Assembly: GCA_919901705.1 (NCBI GenBank)
Contig: CAKKPR010000254.1
Coordinates: 1 to 20,727, forward strand
Direction: 5' to 3'
Length of the DNA stretch: 20,727 nt
Source: Thermodesulfovibrionales bacterium
Lineage (GTDB): Bacteria > Nitrospirota > Thermodesulfovibrionia > Thermodesulfovibrionales > UBA1546
Below are positions 14,769-20,727 of the stretch, piece after piece. A program made the translations under genes and the position numbers. The first letter of the stretch is position 1; every line of letters begins with the position of its first letter. Below the pieces are notes generated by a model. The model saw nothing but the letters and a program-made list of their open reading frames with translations. It was not told the origin of the DNA and ran no database searches.

Positions 14769-15455
14769 TCACTGCCCCAAAGAAGAATGGCTTTTTACAA
14801 AATCTTCGATTAACTGAATTGAAACATCGCTAATAGTTGTGAATTTTATTCCGTACTGGCAGGCATCTTCTGTTGGCTTTTTAATCGTCCTGACAATCTC
14901 ACCCGTAACGGAAATAGCAGAAGCTCCCGGCAGGAAGAAAGAGCAGTTAACAATATCTTCTATATTGAGCACCTTGGGGGTCTCTATTAGAAGACCTGCT
15001 GTGCTTATATTTATCGAGGTAGCAGAAAACTTTGCGTGTTCTTTTTCCCCGTTAACGCTTAAATTTACAAACACCCTGTAAGCCTTTCGGATTGCAACCC
15101 CGAGTAGGGCGGTTGCCTTCTCAAGAAGAATCTTTGGTTTAATGGGTTTTGTAATATAATCATTCGAGCCGCATTTTTTACATCTTGCAATGTCAGTTTC
15201 TCTCGGCCTTGTTACCATGAGAATTGAAACAAACTTCAAGTCAGGGTCTTTACGGACTATGGAGCAGAGCTCATCTCCGGTCATGGACGGCATATCAAGG
15301 TCAACTACCATTAAGTCTACTTTAACATTCTTATGAATAGAGAGGGCCTCCGATCCGGATGTTGCTGTAAATATATGAACATCTGATCTGCTTAAAATAT
15401 TTTTTTCCTCCTCTATAAAAGGTTTTAGGTCATCAACAATAAGTATCTTTCTCAA
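14769..15455 (-). CDS. Receiver-PilZ response regulator
   Basis: 228 residues. The receiver domain (1 to about 118) has acidic D8-D9, the phosphorylation site D52 in VVDLDMPSMTG, T82 and K103 in ITKPIKP. The PilZ domain (about 121-222) has the c-di-GMP motifs RKAYR (R123 to R127) and NISTAG (N149, S151, G154), so it should respond both to a histidine kinase and to c-di-GMP. No kinase is adjacent. The start is TTG 15455 with AAAGGAG at its usual distance upstream; a TATAAT at 15513-15508 on the minus strand is a candidate -10 box. Divergent from feoB. Confidence 0.92.
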   Translation of the reverse strand: MRKILIVDDLKPFIEEEKNILSRSDVHIFTATSGSEALSIHKNVKVDLMVVDLDMPSMTGDELCSIVRKDPDLKFVSILMVTRPRETDIARCKKCGSNDYITKPIKPKILLEKATALLGVAIRKAYRVFVNLSVNGEKEHAKFSATSINISTAGLLIETPKVLNIEDIVNCSFFLPGASAISVTGEIVRTIKKPTEDACQYGIKFTTISDVSIQLIEDFVKSHSSLGQ

Positions 15456-15550
15456 GCGTAGCTCCTTTAGATAAATAGTCCACTGAGTTATTCAACGGGC
15501 AGTTATTATTATACTATAAATATGTGCCGGCAATACGAGAAACTCTTTTT

Positions 15551-15580
15551 TTGACAAATCTATGCTGCTTCATGTATAAT
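15551..15580 (+). promoter_or_regulatory. Promoter of feoB-fur
   Basis: Consensus -35 TTGACA at 15551-15556 and -10 TATAAT at 15575-15580 with an 18-base spacer; start near 15587, inside the Fur-box-like sequence. Confidence 0.7.
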
Positions 15581-15603
15581 TGTAATTGAGAATCAGTTGC
15601 AAT
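15579..15603 (+). promoter_or_regulatory. Putative Fur operator at feoB
   Basis: Inverted repeat ATTGTAA (15579-15585) and TTGCAAT (15597-15603), with one mismatch, around TTGAGAATCAG. TGAGAAT matches one arm of the 7-1-7 Fur site; the other arm (AGTTGCA) fits only partly. It covers the transcription start, where Fur binding would repress, and the operon itself encodes Fur. Confidence 0.5.
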
Positions 15604-15642
15604 ACAAAAAATATTCAAAGCAAAGGATTAAACTAAGAAAGC

Positions 15643-17586
15643 ATGGGCATATCCAATAAAATTATTCTTGTCGGCAATCCCAATGTCGGCAAGAGCGTAA
15701 TATTCGGGCTGCTTACAAACAAATATGTAACTGTATCAAATTATCCAGGCACAACCGTTGAGATTTCTTATGGGGATATGCTGCTTGAAGGTAAAAAATA
15801 TCTTATTGTTGATACGCCGGGCGTTAACAGCCTTGTGCCCATGAGTGAAGATGAAAAGGTTACAAGAGACATTTTCTTGAAGGAGCGGCCCTTTACTGTG
15901 GTACAAGTTGCTGATACAAAAAATATAAGGAGATCTCTCCTTATAACGCTGCAGATAGCAGAGATGGGGTTGCCTTTAATACTCGTTCTAAATATGGAGG
16001 ATGAGGCAAGGGACAGGGGAATTATCATAGATATCAACCAGCTTAAAACTCTTATGGGCGTCGAGGCGGTAAGCACCATAGCCCCTCAAAGAAAAGGTTT
16101 AAAAGATATTAAAGCTGCTATCCCGACTCCGGCTATCCCAACCATTAAAATTAAATATCTCCCCATCATAGAGGAATATATCGGGAAGATAACAGCCCTT
16201 TTGCCGCAGTTTAGCGTGTCAAGAAGGGCGCTGTCCGTCATGATTCTTTCGGACGATGAAAGCCTGAAAGAATGGTTAATTACTAATCTTAATCCAAAGG
16301 CCATAAAAGAGATTGAAATCCTGAGAGACGACTGTCAGTCAAAGGTGAAAGAACCAATAAGCCTCTTAATCAACCAGCGGCGTCTTGATATTGCAGATGA
16401 AATAACTGCTAAAGTCTTTAAGAAAATTCCTGCAGAAGGTGGGAAGTTATTGTCTTTTATTGGAAGGATAAGCATGCACCCATTGTGGGGCATACCATTG
16501 TTACTATTGGTGCTTTATGGACTTTATGCTTTTGTAGGCATATTTGGCGCAGGAACCCTTGTTAATTTTTTTGAAAAAATAATTTTTGGAAGATACGTAA
16601 ACCCGATGATTACAAAAGTAGTTCAATTAATAATACCTGTTGGTCTTATTCAGCAAATGCTTATTGGCGAATATGGTCTTTTTACTGTTGCCCTCACTTA
16701 TGCTATAGCCATAATACTGCCTATTACTGCCACTTTCTTTATTGCATTTGCCATTCTCGAAGACAGCGGTTATTTACCGCGCCTTGCGATAATGAGCAAT
16801 AGAGTATTTAACATCATGGGGCTTAATGGCAAGGCTGTACTGCCGATGGTCCTGGGTCTTGGATGCGGAACCATGGCGGTTATGACGTCAAGGATACTTG
16901 AAACAAAAAGAGAACGGCTGATAATAACATTTTTGCTTGCCCTTGCTGTGCCTTGCTCTGCACAGCTCGGTGTAATACTTGGGATGCTCGGGGCGTTATC
17001 CTTTAAGGCAACCCTTGTATGGTCAGGAACCGTCATGGGAACGCTTCTATTTTCCGGATATCTCGCATCAAAAGTTATAAGAGGCGAGAAAACAGAATTC
17101 TTTCTCGAAATTCCTCCGATAAGAAAACCGAACCTAATGAATATTCTTGTAAAGACATTAGGACGGATTGAGTGGTACCTTAAAGAGGCTGTCCCTCTGT
17201 TCATTCTCGGGACATTTATACTCTTTGCATTGCATAAATTTAATTTTCTTAATACTCTTGAGGCCATAGCCTCTCCTGTGGTAGTAAGTCTTCTGGGATT
17301 ACCTGAAAAAACAACAGAGTCTTTTATTCTCGGATTTTTAAGAAGGGATTACGGCGCAGCAGGCCTTTTTGCAATGGCAGAAAAAGGAATGCTTACCCCG
17401 GTTCAGTCTGTTGTAAGTCTTGTGACAATAACGCTTTTTATTCCTTGTCTTGCAAACTTTTTTATGATAATAAAAGAAAGAGGGATTAAAACAGCATTAA
17501 GTATTATAGCAATAGTTTTTCCGGCAGCTTTTTTGGGCGGGGGGATACTGAACTGGATTCTAAGGACATTTAATGTAACGTTCTAA
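15643..17586 (+). CDS. feoB: Ferrous iron transporter FeoB
   Basis: 647 residues. Residues 1-160 are the G domain: G1 GNPNVGKS (11-18), G2 Thr in NYPGTTVE, G3 DTPG, G4 NMED. A helical spacer follows to about 270, then about ten membrane segments, including the conserved Cys-containing GLGCGTMAVM and VPCSAQLG, and a late CLANFFMI gate motif. It imports Fe(II) across the inner membrane. No feoA gene or FeoA domain is present in the locus, and it is shorter than the 773-residue E. coli protein. The ribosome site before ATG 15643 is weak (AAAGGAT about 14 bases upstream). fur follows three bases after the stop. Confidence 0.96.
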   Translation: MGISNKIILVGNPNVGKSVIFGLLTNKYVTVSNYPGTTVEISYGDMLLEGKKYLIVDTPGVNSLVPMSEDEKVTRDIFLKERPFTVVQVADTKNIRRSLLITLQIAEMGLPLILVLNMEDEARDRGIIIDINQLKTLMGVEAVSTIAPQRKGLKDIKAAIPTPAIPTIKIKYLPIIEEYIGKITALLPQFSVSRRALSVMILSDDESLKEWLITNLNPKAIKEIEILRDDCQSKVKEPISLLINQRRLDIADEITAKVFKKIPAEGGKLLSFIGRISMHPLWGIPLLLLVLYGLYAFVGIFGAGTLVNFFEKIIFGRYVNPMITKVVQLIIPVGLIQQMLIGEYGLFTVALTYAIAIILPITATFFIAFAILEDSGYLPRLAIMSNRVFNIMGLNGKAVLPMVLGLGCGTMAVMTSRILETKRERLIITFLLALAVPCSAQLGVILGMLGALSFKATLVWSGTVMGTLLFSGYLASKVIRGEKTEFFLEIPPIRKPNLMNILVKTLGRIEWYLKEAVPLFILGTFILFALHKFNFLNTLEAIASPVVVSLLGLPEKTTESFILGFLRRDYGAAGLFAMAEKGMLTPVQSVVSLVTITLFIPCLANFFMIIKERGIKTALSIIAIVFPAAFLGGGILNWILRTFNVTF

Positions 17587-17589
17587 AAG

Positions 17590-18030
17590 ATGAAACAGAT
17601 GGAAGATAAAATTTTCAAAGAATTCCTTGAGAAAAAGGGGCTTAAGTTTACAAAGGAACGAGCAGCTGTTCTTAAAGATGTATTCTCTACCCACAATCAC
17701 TTTGACCCTGATGAACTTTTAATAAAGATGAGGAAAAAGGGAATAAGGGTATCAAAGGCTTCTATTTACAGGACGCTTCCGCTGCTTCTTGAATGCGGTC
17801 TTGTTGAACAGGTTGAAAAAATGGATAAGCATGCACACTATGAACATACCTTTGGCCATGGGCATCATGATCATCTAATATGCATAAAGTGTGGCAGAAT
17901 AATATCGCTTTTTTCTGAAAAACTTGAGAGGTTGCAGGAAAAACTCTGTAAAAAAGAAACCTTCAGAAGCATTTCGCATACTCTTGAAATAAGAGGATAT
18001 TGCTCGAAATGCAATGCTAAACTTAAATAA
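17590..18030 (+). CDS. fur: Fur-family metal-dependent repressor
   Basis: 146 residues. A winged-helix DNA-binding part (about 10-85; FTKERAAVLKDVFSTHNHFDPDELL and the recognition region SKASIYRTLPLLLECGLVE in the next segment) is followed by a dimerisation/metal domain with HGHHDHLIC, the Cys pairs CIKC and CSKC for structural zinc. Placement three bases after feoB and the Fur-like box at the shared promoter support iron regulation with autorepression; Zur or PerR types cannot be excluded by motif alone. It ends before a bidirectional terminator shared with the convergent 5S unit. Confidence 0.92.
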   Translation: MKQMEDKIFKEFLEKKGLKFTKERAAVLKDVFSTHNHFDPDELLIKMRKKGIRVSKASIYRTLPLLLECGLVEQVEKMDKHAHYEHTFGHGHHDHLICIKCGRIISLFSEKLERLQEKLCKKETFRSISHTLEIRGYCSKCNAKLK

Positions 18031-18058
18031 CCGCTATCCCGATAACCACACAAAAAGT

Positions 18059-18088
18059 AAAAAGCCCAACATCTCTGTTGGGCTTTTT
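18059..18088. terminator. Bidirectional intrinsic terminator
   Basis: Perfect 12-base-pair stem AAAAAGCCCAAC (18059-18070) with GTTGGGCTTTTT (18077-18088), loop ATCTCT. The A and T runs on both sides allow it to terminate fur on the plus strand and the 5S rRNA unit on the minus strand. Confidence 0.92.
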
Positions 18089-18097
18089 AAATCTTAA

Positions 18098-18208
<111 letters not shown>

Positions 18209-18213
<5 letters not shown>

Positions 18214-18227
18214 AACTCTATTTCTGG
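18209..18227 (-). other. Hairpin overlapping the 5' end of 5S
   Basis: CCAGAAA (18209-18215), loop CTCTA, TTTCTGG (18221-18227): a perfect 7-pair stem in the precursor whose 3' arm includes the first bases of mature 5S (helix I). It could act in processing or compete with helix I folding. Confidence 0.45.
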
Positions 18228-18269
18228 AAAGTGTTATTACACTAACACTAAACAAATTAAAAAATCAAG

Positions 18270-18342
18270 TGGAGGTGAACGGGATCGAACCGATGACCTC
18301 CTGGTTGCAAACCAGGCGCTCTCCCAGCTGAGCTACACCCCC
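18270..18342 (-). tRNA. tRNA-Ala (UGC anticodon)
   Basis: Acceptor GGGGGTG pairs with CACCTCC (one G-U), discriminator A at 18270. Anticodon stem CCTGG/CCAGG encloses TTTGCAA with anticodon TGC. The CCA end is not encoded (CTT follows), unlike the neighbouring tRNA-Ile and the tRNA-Leu. 73 bases; only two bases after tRNA-Ile. Confidence 0.97.
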
Positions 18343-18344
18343 TA

Positions 18345-18421
18345 TGGTGGGCCTAGGTGGAATCGAACCAACGACCTCGCGCTTATCAGGCGCGCGCTCT
18401 AACCATCTGAGCTATAGGCCC
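18345..18421 (-). tRNA. tRNA-Ile (GAU anticodon)
   Basis: Acceptor GGGCCTA pairs with TAGGCCC, discriminator A, CCA encoded. Anticodon stem CGCGC/GCGCG encloses CTGATAA with anticodon GAT. 77 bases including CCA. First gene of the tRNA-Ile/tRNA-Ala/5S unit, preceded by a leader of about 100 bases without any 16S sequence. Confidence 0.97.
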
Positions 18422-18500
18422 ATAAATACTACCCACCCCGGCCATTGATATTTCCAAACTTGATACTTTAGCACAGGCCTGGTGTAATAAGGCATCTCAA

Positions 18501-18525
18501 GCGCTGTTTTAAACAAATAAGCTTT
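18501..18525 (+). repeat. Imperfect repeat copy B (partner at 13001-13028)
   Basis: GCGCTGTTTT, A, AACAAATAA, GCTTT; matches copy A with two small indels. It lies in the transcribed leader of the tRNA/5S unit (read on the minus strand). Confidence 0.4.
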
Positions 18526-18533
18526 GGAAAAAT

Positions 18534-18563
18534 AAAATAACTTAAATTACCAACCCCTGTCAA
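18534..18563 (-). promoter_or_regulatory. Promoter of the tRNA-Ile/tRNA-Ala/5S unit
   Basis: Minus strand: consensus -35 TTGACA (18563-18558) and -10 TATTTT (18539-18534) with an 18-base spacer, or TTATTT with 17. Predicted start near 18527, giving a leader of about 105 bases before tRNA-Ile. Confidence 0.65.
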
Positions 18564-18661
18564 GTTTAAGAAAACTTTTCCCCACGCAGCTGACTTTAAC
18601 AAGCGCCAAGTTTAGACCTGGGCATTGATGTTTTTTTAACAACTGGGTAAACTTAATCTTC

Positions 18662-20302
18662 ATGAAAAAAAGACTGCAGGACATCTTACAGGAGACATTC
18701 AAAAGTCTTGGGATTTCTTTTTCCGGGGTAGATATAGAACTACCAAAAGAAGAATCTCATGGAGACCTTGCAACGCCTGTTGCGATGTCCTTATCAAAAA
18801 CTCTTAAGAAACCGCCAAGAAAGATTGCAGAGGAAATTATACATTCCATCTCAGAAAAGGATACCTTTGAGAAAATAGAAATTGCAGGGCCTGGTTTTAT
18901 CAATTTCACGTTTTCAAAAGCATATTTATATTCAGAGATGAACGCTCTCATGAGAGATGGTTTAGTATTTTTGAGGTCTGATATAGGGAAGGGCAGGAGA
19001 GTTCAGGTTGAATTTGTAAGTGCCAATCCAACAGGCCCGTTACATCTTGGGCATGGCAGAGGCGCTGCTGTTGGGAATGCATTATCCAATCTCCTGAAGG
19101 CAGGCGGATATAAAGTGGAAAAGGAATTTTATGTAAATGATGCAGGCAGGCAGGTGAGGCTGCTGGGCATGTCTGTATTCGCAAAATACAAGCAGTTGTC
19201 AGGAATGGATTATCCTTTCCCTGAGGATGGCTATAGAGGTGACTACGTAGAAGAACTGGCAAAAGAGCTTAAAATTGCCTATGAAGAACAATTTCTGAAA
19301 ATGGAATTCGATGAGGTTGCAGAAAAATTCATAGATAGTTCATACAAAAAAATGCTTGCCCTTATTAAAAAAGACCTTGAGAATTTTGGGGTTTACTTCG
19401 ACTCGTGGCAGAGCGAACGCGGACTCTACGAAGAAGATGAAGTGCAACAAGCAATAAAGGATCTGAAGGAGCGCGGATATATCTATGAAAAAGAAGGCGC
19501 CACGTGGTTTACATCAACAAGTTTTGGCGATGACAAGGATAGGGTCATAATCAAAAAAGATGGTGAATATACATATTTTGCTCCTGACATCGCATACCAC
19601 AGAAAAAAAATTGAGAAAAAATTTGATGAGCTCATAGATATATGGGGAGCTGACCATCATGGATATATTCCGAGAATTCAGGCAGTTATCCAGGCACTGG
19701 GTTATCCAAAGGAAAGCCTCAGGGTTTTGCTTGTTCAGATGGTATCGCTTCTCAGGGGCGGCAAGCCTGTCCAGATGTCAAAAAGGGCAGGAGAGTTTGT
19801 AACTCTGAAAGAAGTGGTCGAAGAGGTTGGCGCAGATACAACAAAATTCATATTCCTCACGAGGCGCCCTGACAGCCATCTTGAATTTGACCTTGAGGTT
19901 GCAAAGGCTCAGTCTGCAGAAAACCCGGTTTTTTATGTACAGTATGCAAATGCCCGCATAAACAGCATATTTGCTCATGCTAAAGAGCAGGGGATTGATA
20001 TCGATAAACTTAAAAACGCGGATTTGAGTTTATTAAATACCCATGAGGAGCTAAGGATAATAAAAAAACTTCTTACCTATCCAATGGTATTTGAGGGCGC
20101 TGTCATTGCACATGAGCCGCACAGAATTACATTTTATCTTCAGGAGCTTGCAGGTATATTTCATCCTTACTATCACAAATACAAAGTGGTAACGACTGAC
20201 ATGAATCTTACTCTGGCAAGGCTTGCACTATGCGAGGCCATAAGGATTGTCCTGAAAGATGGGTTTGAGATATTGGGACTGAGCGCGCCTGAGAGGATGT
20301 AG
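18662..20302 (+). CDS. argS: Arginyl-tRNA synthetase
   Basis: 546 residues, normal length. Class I enzyme charging tRNA-Arg. Residues 1 to about 100 are the ArgRS-specific N-terminal domain (Add-1). The catalytic Rossmann fold follows with the HIGH-type motif PTGPLHLGHGRG (H128, H131) and the KMSKS-type loop QMSKR at 371-375. The DALR anticodon-binding domain is about 425-546 (NPVFYVQYANARINSIF, LALCEAIRIVLKDGFEILGL), ending PERM. The start ATG has no strong ribosome site. It is divergent from the tRNA/5S unit across about 240 bases and followed 51 bases later by a DUF5618-type gene. Confidence 0.97.
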   Translation: MKKRLQDILQETFKSLGISFSGVDIELPKEESHGDLATPVAMSLSKTLKKPPRKIAEEIIHSISEKDTFEKIEIAGPGFINFTFSKAYLYSEMNALMRDGLVFLRSDIGKGRRVQVEFVSANPTGPLHLGHGRGAAVGNALSNLLKAGGYKVEKEFYVNDAGRQVRLLGMSVFAKYKQLSGMDYPFPEDGYRGDYVEELAKELKIAYEEQFLKMEFDEVAEKFIDSSYKKMLALIKKDLENFGVYFDSWQSERGLYEEDEVQQAIKDLKERGYIYEKEGATWFTSTSFGDDKDRVIIKKDGEYTYFAPDIAYHRKKIEKKFDELIDIWGADHHGYIPRIQAVIQALGYPKESLRVLLVQMVSLLRGGKPVQMSKRAGEFVTLKEVVEEVGADTTKFIFLTRRPDSHLEFDLEVAKAQSAENPVFYVQYANARINSIFAHAKEQGIDIDKLKNADLSLLNTHEELRIIKKLLTYPMVFEGAVIAHEPHRITFYLQELAGIFHPYYHKYKVVTTDMNLTLARLALCEAIRIVLKDGFEILGLSAPERM

Positions 20303-20303
20303 A

Positions 20304-20333
20304 TTGTCTCTTCTTAATTTTCTGTGATATTAT
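20304..20333 (+). promoter_or_regulatory. Promoter of the DUF5618-type gene
   Basis: -35-like TTGTCT at 20304-20309, 18-base spacer, extended -10 TGA-TATTAT (TG at 20325-20326, box 20328-20333), about 20 bases before the ATG at 20354. Confidence 0.45.
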
Positions 20334-20353
20334 AAAAACAACATGGAGGCAGT

Positions 20354-20727
20354 ATGCAGAAAAAAGAAGCTATAAGGTATCTTGAAAATGCAAAAGAGAT
20401 TTTAGGGAAGTCTCCCATCGAAGATAACAGATATACTGACGTCAAATATGTAAAGTCTGCCTGCGGTGTTGCCTATCTTGGAGTATTAAAGGCCATTGAC
20501 GAATACCTGTTGAAAAGAGGGCTTTCCAAAAAAGAACTGCCTAAAAAAATTGAGGAGTACGAAAAAGCGTTGCAGAAATATTTGTCAATACATAATGGCA
20601 AATTAACAAAAGAATTCAGCACGCTTTATGATGAACTGCACATTGCAGGATATTACAGAGGAAACTTGCATCACGTTGATGCCGTAAAAAGCATCCTCAA
20701 GGCTGCTAAGGCGTTTATTGATAAGGT
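20354..20727 (+). CDS. DUF5618-type helical protein, 3'-truncated by the window edge
   Basis: 124 codons are visible without a stop. The sequence begins MQKKEAIRYLENAKEILGKS and continues with YVKSACGVAYLGVLKAIDEYLL and LYDELHIAGYYRGNLHHVDAVKSIL as separate helices. This matches a DUF5618-like, HEPN-reminiscent four-helix protein of unknown function. GGAGG at 20345-20349 lies four bases before the ATG. I see no HEPN RxxxxH ribonuclease motif. An MNT partner, if any, would lie outside the window. Confidence 0.75.
   Translation, partial: MQKKEAIRYLENAKEILGKSPIEDNRYTDVKYVKSACGVAYLGVLKAIDEYLLKRGLSKKELPKKIEEYEKALQKYLSIHNGKLTKEFSTLYDELHIAGYYRGNLHHVDAVKSILKAAKAFIDK

Noticed and set aside
14450..14833. 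Plus-strand open frame of 127 codons spanning parS site 2
   Set aside because: Antisense to the starts/ends of DUF362 and the receiver-PilZ gene, with no protein-like composition.
19500..19507. CCACGTGG in argS as a possible third parS
   Set aside because: Only the inner eight bases match; both flanks needed for GTTCCACGTGGAAC are wrong, and the site is in coding sequence.

Overview
The window looks like chromosomal DNA of a Gram-negative bacterium with moderate to low GC, and no phage, plasmid or CRISPR content. Gram-negative is inferred from an Slp-type outer-membrane lipoprotein and PilZ/c-di-GMP signalling. The gene families fit a Nitrospirota (Thermodesulfovibrionia-like) genome: DUF507 proteins beside rpsR, DUF4912, ADP-forming acetyl-CoA synthetase, FeoB-Fur, a YkgJ/HMA pair, many TTG/GTG starts and AGR-rich arginine codon use. 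I cannot confirm that assignment without a database search.

Layout: (1) 1-8370, plus strand: the 3' part of polA; a Lys-rich DUF4912 protein; a PAS diguanylate cyclase; a fused ADP-forming acetyl-CoA synthetase with a stand-alone BioD-like/DRTGG protein; and a Cys-cluster protein overlapping a small HMA metal-binding protein. (2) 8427-8851: tRNA-Leu(UAG) and a short Cys-rich ORF with its own promoter. (3) 12762 down to 8848, minus strand: an operon rpsF-ssb-rpsR-DUF507-DUF507-GAF/GGDEF-HNH, with a structured leader and a good extended -10 promoter. (4) 12763-14768: intergenic DNA with two parS-like palindromes (12921 and 14743) and a cluster of IS200/IS605-like hairpins abutting a shortened slp gene, plus a Tat-exported DUF362 protein. 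(5) 14769-15455, minus strand: a receiver-PilZ regulator, divergent from a feoB-fur operon with a Fur-box-like operator over the start site. (6) 18059-18563, minus strand: a complete small transcription unit of promoter, tRNA-Ile(GAU), tRNA-Ala(UGC), 5S rRNA and terminator. It has rrn-operon order but no 16S or 23S. (7) 18662-20727, plus strand: argS and the start of a DUF5618-type gene.

How the genes fit together: two diguanylate cyclases, both with product-inhibition I-sites, and a PilZ receiver protein could form a local c-di-GMP circuit. feoB-fur is an iron uptake and regulation pair. The acetyl-CoA synthetase pair suggests acetate/ATP interconversion. The two parS-like sites suggest the window lies in an origin-proximal, ParB-bound region.

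I see no defence or mobile system that would count as a wholly new module. The most unusual items are the paired parS sites, the tRNA-Ile/tRNA-Ala/5S unit lacking both large rRNAs, and the hairpin element at the end of slp.
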